A stretch of DNA of 64,000 nt, from NCBI GenBank assembly GCA_024803745.1, contig JANJXV010000013.1, positions 15,621,501-15,685,500 of the forward strand. The letters are read 5' to 3'. Shown here in pieces: positions 1 to 11,530 of this stretch. A program made the position numbers and the translations under genes. The notes under the pieces are model-generated. The model saw only the letters and a list, made by a program, of their open reading frames with translations. It did no database searches and had not been told where the DNA came from. How positions within the stretch are numbered: the first letter of the stretch is position 1; each line of letters starts with the position of its first letter. Source of the DNA: Megascapheus bottae. Lineage: Eukaryota; Chordata; Mammalia; Rodentia; Geomyidae.

Positions 1-680
1 TAATTTTAGATGACTAATGCTTTGTTATCAACCACTACTATTTTCATATTATCAAAGAAACTCTAAAATTACAAAAATCTGGATTTAGTTATTTGGATTT
101 TGTGTACCTCCCACAGAGGAACAATTCTTTAACAGGATATGAAATAAGCAATTCGTATGTTTGATTTCATTAACAGAAAATAGCTGAAGAATGTTAAGTC
201 AACTAAGAGAAAGCACACTAGTTGATTCATAGTTGCTTGGTTTCAAAGGTTAGGCAGGGGACATGTGCAGAATGGGTATTTAAAGAGCAATAGTGTGATT
301 CATACCACTGTGTTTTGTCAGGGCAGTGACACTGGACAGCTCTGGATTCCATCAACAGAAACTGACCTCTCTGTGAAATGCTGTCTTATTTCTGTCATCT
401 TCCTTATGGAAATTCAGAAAACTGGCTAGAGTTACCTTCCTTTTAGAAATAGGAAGGTTATGATAAATTGCTCTGATACAAAAGCTTCATTAATTTTGAG
501 AAATATTGAACATTCAATATTTCTTTACTTGGTATCCACATAAGTATGAGAAAAATGAATCATTAGTAACTAAAATACATGGAAAAAGAATCACATCATT
601 TTGTGATATTTGCCTTGTATTTTTTAAATGTGGTACTATGAATCTATATGTACTGAGTGATGGATTTTTAGTAAGGAATT
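1..680. other. intergenic, nothing recognised
   Basis: AT-rich DNA with no convincing coding region, SINE or L1 signature. Short open stretches here have no recognisable protein motif. Confidence 0.5.
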
Positions 681-695
681 AAAAATTGTCCAAAG

Positions 696-885
696 AGGGC
701 TGCGAGTTTGGCCTAGAGGTAGAGTTCTTGTCTAGCATGCACAAAGGACTGGGTTCAATTCCTCAGTACCACATCCATAGTAAAAATCAAGAAGTGGTGC
801 TGTAGCTCAAGTGGTAGAGTACTAGCCTTGAGAAAGCCCAAGGACAGTGCTCAGACCCTAAGCTCAAGACCCAGGACAGGCAAAA
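696..885 (+). repeat. two-part ID-type SINE
   Basis: The left unit has an ID/tRNA-like A box (TGGCCTAGAGGTAGAG) and B box (GGGTTCAATTCC). The right unit has a second tRNA-like box pair (GCTCAAGTGGTAGAG, then GCTCAAGACCC) and ends in GGCAAAAAAAAA. The target duplication AAAAATTGTCCAAAG lies at 681-695 and again at about 886-900, where it overlaps the A tail. This shows retrotransposition. It is a pol III-type SINE and codes for nothing. Confidence 0.85.
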
Positions 886-900
886 AAAAATTGTCCAAAG

Positions 901-3185
901 ATTCAGAAATAATTCAGAACTTACATTTTACCCAAATGTAAAAATTACCACAGATGAATGGTATTATCATTGTCAGATAAAAGCACTGAAGACAATATCT
1001 ATAAATACTGATCTTTCAAATTCTGAATGATTTTCAAATTTTTACCTGTGCACTTTTCAAATCCTTAAGTGTCTGTTTATTCTTCAGAAATGTGTTCTGT
1101 CCGATGCCTTGCTGATGTTTGCTTCTGAGAAAAAGCTAGCAGGAGAATCTGAAGGAAAATACCGGGAAATAATGTTAGCATAACAGTATGGTAGTAAGAT
1201 GTGAATTAACAACAGCAACAACAAAAACATGAATTAACCACAATACATACACAATACATACACAGTTTAGCCTGGAAGTACTGCCAAAGATGATCAAATT
1301 CCTATATTTTCTTTGATAAATGTATTTAAATATTTTAAATCTTAACTTGTATTTATAATACCTTAATAACACTAGGATTATCCAGTATGTCAAATCCAGA
1401 CCAAGAAACCATAAATAAAATGACTCTCTCTCTTTTGCAAGGGAACCATTTTTCTATGGCCCCCAAATCAGAGACTTACAAGTAGCATAATAAAGAACAA
1501 TCATCTAGACTGTGAGTACTCTCACACATAGAGCTTCCTCTATTCCCAAGTTAAAAACTAATGATAGTTCAGAAACATTCATGTGCTTCAATGTCTACAT
1601 GCTTAACATTATTCTCAACAGCAGACACCAGACAGGGAAGAGGCTGCCCTGTCCTCTGATTTTCTGTTGGTGCAATAAGTACATCTGTTCATAAGACAAT
1701 AAATGTAGCATTCCATCTAACACCCTGGACTTTATCATTTTTCTTTGTTTCTGAGTTTGTGAGCCCAAGACCTTACCTGTACTTCTCTACTTCTATTGTA
1801 ATTTATGAACGTTTTTCTGTAAAATTTTTAGTCAACTACATTTTTTATTGCAACACATCATAATAAAACAGACACACATATAACATATAAAGATTCCCTG
1901 TGTAAAACATAAGTCCTTCTAAATCTATTTTTTCTCTTCTGATATTATAGTTCATGGAAAAGGCAGTTAATAAATAAACACTTCCAGAACTCTTTGTTAT
2001 TGCTATTTTTCTACTTTAATATTCTATCAAGTAGTTATTGAAGCTCTCTATCTGTCAGTATTCTCATCATATTCTTTGTCTTTGGATGTCTCATTCATCA
2101 GACATTGACCTCAGAAACAAAACATAACATCTCACCAATGAAATTTTTGTCAAACTTTCCTGATATCTATTTGCCATGCTAGAAAATATTCTTTCAAATT
2201 TCTTTCTGGAATAAGGTAGAAAAGGAAAAATTACACTGAAATATTTACAATGACTTTACATACCTTAGGGAAAATGAATACACAGAGGAGAGACGGATGA
2301 ATCTGCTAGGATTATTCAGTTCCTCTTCAGTACCAACTCTCAAAATTCAAACCCACATTATGTCTCTTTTAAAAATCAAATGTAACTAATCTAAGTTGTT
2401 AGCATCATCCACAACTTGTTTTTGCCTGCTTTATGTTGAATGCTATCTTTACATCCATGATCTGTTCAGGTGTTTGCTAAGTAGCTTGGATTCTGAGACA
2501 TGCTGTATTATAGTTGCTCTGTAATGGACTAATCCGGTGCTTAGGAGAGCCTTGAGATTTGGGAGGCAAAGGAGTCCCTTAGGATACATAAGATGGAAGG
2601 TAAATGTGGAAGAAGTCAGAATAAATCACAAAGCAGAATGCCTGTGTCCCTCTGAGAAGCCACGTTAATATTTAAACTCCCAGGAGCTTGCATGGGCATA
2701 GTGTTTTTTTTTCCTGTTTTGTTTATTGAGAGATCAAAGTTTGAAGAGAGTGTCCCTTGATGTCCAGTTATGGGAGATGATTAAGATGTCCATCAGATAT
2801 GTAATTTTCTGGAAACTTCACAGTACAACTCAGAAAAGCTGCTCAATTGAATTAAAATATATTCTGGATGAGTTAGAATACATGTATTGGAACTGATGTG
2901 GGAAAATAATGGAAAATCTGGCATTAATCCAGATGCATTGTACATATAAACTGACCTGGTATATTCAAACTCTTTTATACTAGTGCTATATGATAAGAAT
3001 GAAAGAGGGAATAAAGAAAATATTCTGTATTTGAAGGTCTTATTAGAAAGATGGCTATAAAGAAATGTTAATTAGATATTAAATCTATATTTATTTATAT
3101 TATTAACATAAATTAAGTACTAGCACCAATAATTGAATGCAAGGTATAGCTGACATTTATATCATCATCCAAATATTCTCATCTT
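901..3185. other. intergenic, nothing recognised
   Basis: AT-rich sequence with only short open frames (for example 1175-1393 and 1512-1694) that have no family motif, domain or codon bias. No repeat family recognised by eye; ancient decayed repeats may be present. Confidence 0.5.
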
Positions 3186-3189
3186 GACC

Positions 3190-3415
3190 AGTTTGGGGGC
3201 TTGATTTCAGGTCCTGTGGACTATCTGTAAGCTTTCTACTCAAGGCTAGTATTCTCACATTTGGACCACAGCTTCACTTTCAGCTTTTATTAGTAGTTAA
3301 TTGGAGATAAGAGTTTCATGGATTTCTCTGCCCTGAATGGCTTCATCAGAACTCAGATTCCTGAATAGCGAGGGTTATAGGTTTTAGCTGTGTGTGCCTT
3401 GCTTTGAATATTCTT
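3190..3415 (-). repeat. 7SL/B1-like two-part SINE, antisense, old
   Basis: Reading the minus strand gives a B1/7SL-like left unit followed by the tRNA-like right unit. On the plus strand this appears as TTAATTGGAGATAAGAG plus a degraded GATTCCTGAATAGCGAGGG block. It is strongly diverged, so an old copy with approximate ends. Confidence 0.55.
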
Positions 3416-3419
3416 TTAA

Positions 3420-3585
3420 AACCATTTCAATTTTATTAATTTACACTATGAAGTAAGTCCTGGGGCTTGACCTCAGGGCCTGAGCACTGTCCTTAGGCTT
3501 TCCTGAAGGCTAGCAGTCTACTACTTGAGCCGTAGTATCAATTCTGGCTTTTTCTATTTATGTGGTACTGAGAAATGGAATCCAG
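3420..3585 (-). repeat. two-part SINE fragment, antisense
   Basis: The plus strand reads GGGGCTTGACCTCAGGGCCTG, then a block ending CTACTTGAGCCGTAG and TTATGTGGTACTGAG. This is the reverse complement of the SINE right unit and part of the left unit. The copy is truncated and ends where L1 sequence begins. Confidence 0.6.
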
Positions 3586-3587
3586 TA

Positions 3588-4043
3588 AGTAAGCCAGACT
3601 CAAAGGAACATAGGCTCAATGGTTTCCCTCATTTGCCATAATTTGTCAGTAGAAACCTTGGGCTCTCCTAACAGAGATTTACAATAGAACAAAACCTAGA
3701 TACATAGGCCATATAGTATGATGCTAAATGAAAGGACCTCCAGGATATAGAAACAAAAGCCATATAATGAGTGATTGTTATCCTTAATGTACTATGTTAT
3801 CTCTAATCTCTTTTGCTGTCCCTTGGTTATCTCATATTGTTATAGTATTTTACCTTGTTATCTGATATATTTTATATATGCTTATTTGGTTGTTTGAAAT
3901 AGGATAGAGAAGGGGGGAAAACAAGATGATAGGTGAGGGTGGGGGAGGGAAATGGCGACCAAGACATGAGAAAGGGTATCACGTGAAGTAATTCACCTTC
4001 TATCTGGTGAATATAATGCAACCCTTTTGTTATAATAAAAAAT
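3588..4043 (+). mobile_element. L1 3' end fragment
   Basis: It starts in the last part of L1 ORF2 (AAGCCAGACTCAAAGGAACA) and runs through the same 3'UTR seen in the L1 copies at 8180-8664 and 21900-22395. That 3'UTR has a G-rich stretch, ATGAGAAAGGGTATC, CTATCTGGTGAATATAATG and an A-rich tail. Non-coding remnant, 5'-truncated. Confidence 0.8.
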
Positions 4044-4067
4044 ATATGAAAAAAAGAGTTTCATGGT

Positions 4068-4410
4068 TTATTTCCTCTAAAATCAGGAATGAGACAAGGA
4101 TGTCCACTCTCTCCACTCCTCTTCAATATAGTATTAGAAGTCCTAGCCAGAGCAATAAAGCAAGAAGTAAGCATAAAGGGGACCCAAATAGGGAAAGAAG
4201 TAGAACTTTTCCTCTTTGCAGATGACATGATTATGTATTTAAAGAACCCTATAGACTCCACATCCAAGTTCATTGAGCTGTTTCAAAACTTTGGCACAAT
4301 AGCAGGGTATAAAATTAACCCTCAAAAATCAATGGCTTCCCTGTATGCCAACAACAGTAGGGACAAGGCAGAAATCAGGAAAGCAACACCTTTTGCATTA
4401 GCCTCAAGAG
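4068..4410 (+). pseudogene. L1 ORF2 reverse-transcriptase fragment (part 1 of split L1)
   Basis: The open stretch 4089-4436 begins with [20 protein letters not shown] and continues to the catalytic box FADDMIMYL of the L1 reverse transcriptase, then INPQKS. It covers roughly the middle of the RT domain. The copy is 5'-truncated and interrupted at 4411 by a solo LTR; it resumes at 4838 and again at 6967. The last eight residues of the open stretch are LTR-derived, not L1. Confidence 0.9.
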
Positions 4411-4837
4411 TGTGGGGCACGTCACATCAAGGGTAAAAGGCCTACCTCGTGGCCCAGTGCTCACTTCCTGGTTTTGGAAATCCAACCATGCTGTCTCCTG
4501 GTTGGGAGGTTTGGCTGTGGTTTGTGATGTAAAATAAGGCTACCTCGAACCGATGGATTGGCCCCTCTGCCCTCTCTGATCGCACCTACCTCCCCCTGTC
4601 CTGCCTACTTTTATGTTAATAGACAATCCTGCATCTTACTTTAGCCGCTGGTCTTTTCCCATTAAATGAGTCTGCTGTGACATTCTTCCTGGCAAGTCTG
4701 TATCTTCCCTCTGGAGAGGGAGGGCTGGCTGAAGGCAGCCAGCTGGCCCTATCCTTTCTAGGTCTCCTTTTAGTCGGGGCGTGTTCTCTTTGCCCTTCCT
4801 GCTGGTCAGGAGGCAAAGAGTGCTAAAAACCCCGACA
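4411..4837. mobile_element. solo LTR inserted in L1
   Basis: A 427-bp block interrupts L1 ORF2. It begins TGTGGGGC and ends CCCCGACA, a near-perfect short terminal inverted repeat with TG...CA ends, and it is flanked by a perfect 5-bp duplication AAGAG (4406-4410 and 4838-4842). The L1 reads on smoothly once the block and one AAGAG are removed. An ATTAAA near 4662 could be a poly(A) signal. No internal retroviral sequence is present, so it is a solo LTR left by LTR-LTR recombination. The 5-bp duplication does not settle the ERV class, and the LTR family is not recognised. The minus-strand open frame 4616-4816 is fortuitous. Confidence 0.85.
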
Positions 4838-5050
4838 AAGAGAAATAAAGTACTTAGGAATTAACTAAGAATGTAAAGGATCTTTATGATGAAAACTTTA
4901 AAAACTTGAAAAAGAAAATTAAAGCAGAACTGAGGAAGTGGAAAAACCTCCCATGCTCCTGGATGGGAAGAATTAACATCGTGAAAATGGCAATTTTGCC
5001 AAGGGCTATCTACAAATTCAATGTGATACCTATCAATATCCCAATATCAT
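4838..5050 (+). pseudogene. L1 ORF2 fragment (part 2 of split L1)
   Basis: It continues the L1 broken at 4411: AAATAAAGTACTTAGGAATT, then the region after the RT catalytic core, up to CCTATCAATATCCCAATATC. It stops where an antisense L1 begins and resumes at 6967 (GGAAATAGAAGATGCAATCC), matching the uninterrupted order in the L1 at 20186-22395. Confidence 0.85.
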
Positions 5051-5054
5051 TGTT

Positions 5055-5560
5055 TTTTAAAACATGTTTTTATTTTAATTAATATAAGGGTTACATTATA
5101 TTAGCCAGATAGAAGGTGCATTACTTCACAATCATTGCTACCCCTTCTCATATTTTTGTCTCCATTTCCCTCCCCTCACCCTCTCCATTCATCTTGTTTT
5201 CCCCCCCTTCACTATCCTATTTCAAATAAACAAACAGTATACAATATATAAGATAACAGGGTAAGATACTGTAATGATATGACATAACCAAGGGGCAACA
5301 AAAGAGATGAGAAGTAACATAGTACATTAAAAACAACAGTCACACATTACAAGGTTCTTGTTTTTATATTCTGGAGGTCCTTTCATTTAGCCTGATCCTA
5401 TATGGCCTTATGTATCTAGGTTTTGCTCTATTGTAAATCTCTTCTAGGAGAGTCTATAGTTTATACTAATTATGAGAAATGAGGGAAACCATTGCACCTA
5501 TGCTCCTTTGAGCCTGGCTTACTTCATTTAATATGTTTTTTTTTCAAGTCTTTCCATTTA
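5055..5560 (-). mobile_element. L1 3' end, antisense, nested
   Basis: The reverse complement gives L1 3'UTR and the very end of ORF2. The plus strand shows GGGTTACATTATATTAGCC, AGATAGAAGGTGCATTACTTC and the C-rich complement of the G-rich tract. It is followed by a second antisense L1 3' end at 5590, so two antisense tails lie in tandem inside the plus-strand L1. Confidence 0.75.
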
Positions 5561-5589
5561 CTTACAAATGGGGTGATGGCATTGCTTGT

Positions 5590-6966
5590 AATAATTTTTT
5601 CAATGTATGGAGGGGTTACAGTTATATTTGCCAGATAGAAGGTGCATTACTTCTCACACATTGATATCCCTTCTTATGATTTTGTCCCCATTTCCCTCCT
5701 CCCACCCCCTCTACTCAATTTTCTCCTCCTATTTCAAATACACAAGTAAGCATCTATATAATATACCAAATTACAAAGTGGGATACTGTAACAATCTGAG
5801 ATTAGCCAAAGGGCAGCACAAGAGAAGAGAGAAAAACATAATACATAAAGAATAACAGTCACTTATAATTAAGCTCTTGTTTCCATGTCCTGGGGGTCCA
5901 TTAATTTGGCTTCATACTATATGGCCTTATGAATCTGGGGTTTGAGCTAATGTAATCCTCTGCTAGGAGAGTTCTAGATGTGTACTACTTATTACATATG
6001 AGGGAAACCATTGAGCTATGTTCCTTTGAGTCTGGTTTGCTTCATTTAATATGATTTTTTCGAAGTCTTTCCATTTCCTTACAAATGGGGCAATGTCATT
6101 CTTTCTGACAACAGCATAGAATTCCATTGTGTACAAATACCACATCTTGTTGATCCACTCATCAACTGAGGGGCATCTGGGTTGGTTCCATATCTTTGCT
6201 ATGATAAATAGTGCTGCAATAAACATTGATGTGCTAGTGGATTTAGTAGGTCCTTGTTTCTGGGCCAATGGGTAAATTCCCAGTAGTGGAATTGCCAGGT
6301 CATAGGGGAGCTCTATGTTTAGTCTTTCGAGGCACTGCCATACTGCTTTCCATAGTGGTTGAATGAGTTTGCACTCCCACCAACAGTGTAGTAGTGATCC
6401 CTCCTGGCCACATTCCCTCCAGCATCTGTTGTTATTAGATTTCTTGATCCTGGCCATTCTAACTGGAGTGAGGTGGAATCTCAGTTGTTTTGCTTTGCAT
6501 TTCTTTTATGGCCAGAGATGTTGAGCATTTCTTCATGGGTTTATAGGCCATTCTTATTTCTTCTTCAGAGAAGACTCTCTTTAAGTCTTTGGACCATCTT
6601 TTTTTGTCATCTTGTATTCTTTTCTTATTAAAGAATTTATTAATATTGATTTTTACATCATATTTCAAATGACATATTTAACAAGTATTGAAGAAGGGAA
6701 TCTCTATATACAATTACTGGCACTTAGATTTTAGAACATAATTAAAATTAGGCTGAGAGTTTGCGATGGCTGTTTTTTTGAATATTTGGTTTGGAGAGAT
6801 TCAATTTTTTAGCTGTAGATATATTTTAGATATGTGGCCTTTGTCTGTTTTATGGTTAGTGAAGGTCTTCTCCCACTTTATGGGCTTTCTATTTAACTTG
6901 GTAGCTGTGTCCTTTGGCATACAGAAGCTCTGCAATTTAATGCAGTCCCATTCCAACATTATTCTT
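5590..6966 (-). mobile_element. L1 fragment, antisense: ORF2 C-terminus and 3'UTR
   Basis: The minus strand carries the ORF2 C-terminal region at 5963-6457, with the cysteine-rich RCWRECGQEGSLLHCWWEC segment and LPYDLAIPLLGIYP. Further ORF2 sequence lies upstream at 6459-6668 in a shifted frame, and more L1 runs up to about 6966. The 3'UTR occupies 5590-5960. Stops and frameshifts make it non-functional. It interrupts the plus-strand L1 between 5050 and 6967. Confidence 0.85.
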
Positions 6967-8664
6967 TAAGGAAATAGAAGATGCAATCCAAAATTTCATA
7001 TAGAATAATAAAAGACCCCATATAGCAGAAACAGTTTTTTAGCAGAATGAACAGTGCAGGAGGAATATCATTACCAAACTTTAGAGTCTATTAAAGAGCT
7101 ATAGTTACTAAAACAGCTTGGTACTGGCAAAGGAACCAGACTGTGGACCAATGGAATAGAACTGAAAACCCAGAAATCAACCCACAGACATATGGCCACT
7201 TATCTTTGATAAGGGAGCCAAAAATATAGAATGGAAGAAACACAGCCTCTTCAACAAGTGATGCTGGCAGAATTAGTTAAGCACCTGCAGTAAACTAAAG
7301 TTGGATACTATTATGTCACTCTGCATCAGGATTAACTCCAAATGGATCAAAGACCCCTAGGTAAAAGCAGATACCCTGAAAACCTTACAAGAAAGAATAG
7401 GAGATACACAATGTTTCCTTGGCACAGGTCAAAACACCTAGAAACACAACAAATTAAAGAAAGTTTGTACACGTGGGAATGCAATAAACTTCAAAGCTTC
7501 TGTGTGGCGAAGGAAATAGCTAGCAAATTAAATAGAAAGCCCACAGAGTTGGAGAAGATCTTCACTAATCATAAAACAGACAAAGGCTTCATATCTAAAA
7601 TACATCTACAGCTAAAAAACTTGAATTGCTCCAAAACAAATCTTGGCCCATTAAAAGATGAGCCAAAGACTTAAAGAGAGACTTTTCTGAAGAACAGATA
7701 AGATTGGCCTACAGACACATGAAGAAATGCTCAGCATCTCTGGCCATAAAGAAATGCAAAGCAAAACAACTCTAAAATTCCACCTCACTACAGTTAGAAT
7801 GGCCACAATCAAGAAATATAACAAAAGATGCTGGCAGGGATGTGGCCTGGAGGGATCACTACTACACTGTTGGTGGGAGTGTAAACAAGTCCAACCACTA
7901 TAAAAAGCTGTACAGAGGTTCCTCAAAAGACTAAACATGGATCTCTCCTATTACCCAGCAATCCCACTCCTGGGCATTTACCCAAAATTCCAGAAAGGAG
8001 GACATACTAAAACAACTAGCACAAAGATGTTCATTGTAGCACTATTTACATTAGCAAAGATAAGGAACCAACCCAGATGCCCCTCAGTAGATGATTGGAT
8101 CAAGAAGATGTGGTACTTTACACAATGGAATTCTATGCTGCCATCAGAAAGAATGACATCACCATATTTGTAAGGAAATAGAAAAATTTGGAAGTAATCA
8201 TATTAAGTGAAACAAGCCAGACTCAAAGGAACATAGGCTCAATGGTTTCTCTCATTTGTAATAATTAGTTCATATCTAGGACTCTCTTAGCAGAGGATTA
8301 CAGTAGCTCAAAACCTATATACATAAGGTCATATAGGATGAAACTAAATGGAAGGATCTTTAGGATATGGAAACAAGAGCTTTATTTTGTGAGATTGTTA
8401 TTCTTAATGAACTATGTTGTTTCTCTTGTTGCCCTTTGGTTAATCCCATATTGTTACTTTATCTGGAATATTGTATATAAGTTTATTTGTTTATTTGCAA
8501 TAGTAAAGGGAGGGAGAAAACAAGATGATTGCAAGGCAGTGGGGGAAGGGAAATGGGGGACAAAAACACGAGAAGGGGTATCAGTGTGTGAGAAGTAATG
8601 CACCTACTGTCTGGTGAATATTACTGTACCCCTCTATACATTACAATAAAAATAGTATAAAAAA
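6967..8664 (+). pseudogene. L1 ORF2 C-terminus and 3'UTR (part 3 of split L1)
   Basis: It resumes the L1 of 4068-5050. ORF2 C-terminal pieces lie in broken frames at 7342-7674 and 7937-8173 (AIPLLGIYPKFQ, NQPRCPSVDDWIKKMWY). The 3'UTR ends with CTATACATTACAATAAAAATAG. Several stops and frameshifts. The minus-strand frame 7651-7938 is its shadow. Confidence 0.85.
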
Positions 8665-9135
8665 GAACTGAAAACAGTTCTAGATGGAAATTAAAACACT
8701 AAAGTTAAAAATACTTTACTTTTAAGTACTAACAGCATAGTTAGCTTCATTATTTATATTTGTTACTCATAATGTACTTTTTACATGACCTATATAATGG
8801 TAACTCCTCTGTACATTATATTTACAATAAAACTTAAAAATGTTAAAGATAAACAAGTAAAACTAAAATATTTCTAAAAGAATCATTTAAACCAATGGGC
8901 TAAAATTACAAGTTCCAAAAGAAAATATTTGGAAACATTCAAAAGTTATTGTCAGTTTTCTATGAGATTACTACTAAGCACTGCTTTAGCTAATGCTCAG
9001 TTAGACTATTTGCCTACAAGTAGGAGTACCTGAATAGAGAGAAAAAGAACAAGATTAAACACAGATGAATGTGGAATGCTTTCTACTCCCAAAGTAACTA
9101 ACATTCCTACGAATCACCATTGTGTTAAGAATGTC
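8665..9135. other. 3' flank of OR gene, nothing recognised
   Basis: AT-rich sequence between the L1 end and the OR stop codon. It probably contains the 3'UTR of the minus-strand receptor. A minus-strand poly(A) signal cannot be assigned with confidence. Confidence 0.4.
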
Positions 9136-10095
9136 CTACATCACAGTGGAGCCAATTTTCTGGACAGAAATCAGGTAGAGGATTCCTTGACGAATCTGCT
9201 TGGTCTTTACACTGTAGATAATTGGATTGAGTACTGGAGGCACCAGTAAGTAGACGTGGGCCATAAAGATGTGGATGAGGGGAGATGAATGTTTGGCAAA
9301 GCGATGGACAATAGATAACCCGATCATGGGCACATACAGAATGAGCACAGCACAGATGTGGGATGCACATGTGTTAAGTGCCTTCAGCCTCCCCTCCTGG
9401 GAGGCGATTCTTAACACCGAGTGGAGGATGAAAATGTAAGACACTAAAATACCCAGAGCATCCATACCCCATAGCATAGTAATCAGTACCAAGCCATATA
9501 TGACATTAAATCTGATATCAGCACAAGCAAGGTGAATCATGTCCTGGTGCAGACAGTAGGAATGAGATAGGACATGGGAGTGACAGAAGGAAAAGTAAGC
9601 CAGACGGGCTAGAAGTGGAATTATTAGAACAGCACTCCTGAGTAGAGCTGCCATTCCAATCCGGGCAATCAGTTTTGGGGTGAGGATGGTAGCATACCGC
9701 AGGGGGTGGCAGATAGCCACGTACCTGTCAAGAGCCATGGCCAAGAGCACAGATGACTCAGTGAAGGAAAAAGTATGAATCAAGAACATTTGGACCACAC
9801 AGACACTGAAGGGGATCTCCCTGGAAATGGACCACAGCACGCGAAAAATTGATATCATTGGGGTCAGAGACATGGCCATGTCTGTGAGAGAGAGCATGGC
9901 AAGGAAGTAGTACATGGGCTCGTGGAGCCTGGGATCTGTCCGGACAATGTGCAGAATCAGGCAGTTGCCTGTTATGCCAACCAGATAGAGGAAGCAGAAT
10001 GGGATGGAAATCCAGTGGTGATATTGTTCATAGCCAGGGATTCCGGTGAGATAGAAAGTAGAGGCCAGAGCACTGCTGGAGTTTGAGGCTGCCAT
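9136..10095 (-). CDS. olfactory receptor, class I, OR51 family
   Basis: An intact single-exon 319-residue odorant GPCR of the olfactory cilia membrane, expected to signal through G-olf. The start is the Met at 10095, because residue 1 then precedes a short N-terminus with glycosylation site N5 (NSS) and the usual class I length. The open frame runs 76 codons further up, but that part has no receptor sequence. Hallmarks in order: TM1 GN; LHEPMYYFLAML at the TM2 entry; MALDRYVAICHPLRY at the end of TM3; SHSYCLHQD in the second outer loop; ALNTCASHICAVL before TM6; NPIIYSVKTKQIR closing TM7. HRFAKH and SYCLHQD favour OR51 over OR52. A good 3' splice acceptor (TTTTTGTTTTTCTCTTGAAG on the minus strand, ending at 10171) lies 75 bases upstream, which fits the usual untranslated first exon. 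The exact OR51 subfamily is not resolved. Confidence 0.93.
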   Translation of the reverse strand: MAASNSSSALASTFYLTGIPGYEQYHHWISIPFCFLYLVGITGNCLILHIVRTDPRLHEPMYYFLAMLSLTDMAMSLTPMISIFRVLWSISREIPFSVCVVQMFLIHTFSFTESSVLLAMALDRYVAICHPLRYATILTPKLIARIGMAALLRSAVLIIPLLARLAYFSFCHSHVLSHSYCLHQDMIHLACADIRFNVIYGLVLITMLWGMDALGILVSYIFILHSVLRIASQEGRLKALNTCASHICAVLILYVPMIGLSIVHRFAKHSSPLIHIFMAHVYLLVPPVLNPIIYSVKTKQIRQGILYLISVQKIGSTVM

Positions 10096-10329
10096 ACTGT
10101 GGATGATTTGACCACAGACCAGCTCCACAGTCACCCTCCACTGGGGATGGAATGGACAATGCAGGATTTGCTTCAAGAGAAAAACAAAAAGGAAATGACA
10201 GAAAATGCGACTGCTTACCTTGAAATACTCTCTTATCTTACCCTCCTCCTTTCTATATTTCTGTTTCACCTTCCATTTCAGAAATGGTTGTTGCCAGTTA
10301 AAGCAAATACCTCTTTCTAGCAACCCAAT

Positions 10330-10790
10330 TCTTTACTTCTGCCTCCCAGACACAAACCAATTCCACATTCCCTCTAAATGCATGTGGCTTCCTTATAAAC
10401 GCTCTATACAGCAGCATACATGTAAACTCTAGTCCACATGTTTGATTTTATGCTTTTCTTCTTGAGGTATTACGTTAGCTGCAGTGTTTTGTACTGAAAT
10501 ATTTTACATGCATAAGCCTTTTATTTTCTTTTACAGTGCTACAGTCATGAAAGGTGCCTTTACAGAATTAAAGCTGCCCAACCTGTTTATTGTTCTCAAT
10601 CCTACAACTCCACAACTCCTATTTGTTCTCAGTCCTACAACTCATATTTGATTGTTCTGATCATTGTATTATATTATTATATTATTCTAATGCCGAGCAG
10701 CATAGAAATTATTTCTTCTTATCTCTATTGTACTCAAAAAATATCTCTGATGTATGGAAGGTTATATTCTTGTTAAAAAATTAACACGTT
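10330..10790. other. upstream of OR51 gene, intergenic
   Basis: AT-rich 5' flank of the OR51-type gene. It may hold an intron and a noncoding first exon, but no promoter element can be fixed by eye. Confidence 0.35.
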
Positions 10791-10992
10791 GGCCAGGAAT
10801 TTGGCCTAGTGGTAGAGAGCTTGCCTCACATGCATGAAGACCCGGATTTGATTCCTCAGTCCCACATACATGGGAAAAAGCCAGAAGTGGTGCTGAGGAT
10901 TAAGTGGTAGAGCTCTAGCCTTGAGAAAGCCCAAGGACAGTGCTCAGGCCCTGAGTTCAAACCCCAGGACTGGCAAAAAAAAAAAAAAAGAA
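10791..10992 (+). repeat. two-part ID-type SINE
   Basis: Full-length copy: left unit starts GGCCAGGAATTTGGCCTAG with B box GATTTGATTCC; right unit contains GATTAAGTGGTAGAGCTC and GAGTTCAAACCCC; A-rich tail. The duplicated AAAATTAAC lies just before the element (about 10777) and after the tail (about 10990). Inserted about 0.7 kb upstream of the OR51-type gene. Confidence 0.85.
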
Positions 10993-11434
10993 AATTAACC
11001 CCTACCAGTCATCTTTGCTCACCAGAATGCTGATAGAAGAACTTAAAATGTATGGGTTGCTCTTCATTATAGTAAATGTATTTTTATGTCCCTATCCTGT
11101 AAAGGCTACTTTGCTTTTAAAAGTATAGAATCCTTTGCAATTCTTCCTCAGTCCCATTTCCATCTATCTTAGATGAATTATATATTTGCGTGGGCCATTT
11201 AATAATGATTATTTTCTGAGAAATGAAATATTCATAAATAAGAATGTGAACAGAAAGTTGCAAGAAAAAGCATGTCTTTCAAATCCTTTAATTATTATTA
11301 AATTCTGTCCACATGTTGTGTAAACCTGTAAATATATGGCTGCTGTCTCCTTCATTCTGTCTGCCTTGTAAATCATTTCACATCTTAAGATCCTAAGATG
11401 GGTGTGTCTGTCTCTGAGGGAAAGGCATTTTATT

Positions 11435-11530
11435 TTTGTAGGTCATGGGGCTTGAACTGGGCTTGAGTGCTGTCCCAGAGCCCTTCAGCTCAGCGTTACC
11501 ACTGTACAACGTGAGCTACAGCACTACTTG
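11435..11530 (-). repeat. old SINE fragment, antisense
   Basis: The plus strand shows GGTCATGGGGCTTGAACTGGG and GAGCTACAGCAC, a decayed antisense copy of the shared SINE right unit. The flanks 10993-11434 and 11531-11729 show nothing else recognisable. Confidence 0.5.

Noticed and set aside
696..885. tRNA genes suggested by A and B boxes
   Set aside because: The boxes belong to repeated SINE units with A tails and target duplications; no cloverleaf fold could be supported.
4616..4816. Minus-strand 66-codon frame in the solo LTR
   Set aside because: Non-coding LTR sequence, no retroviral protein motif.
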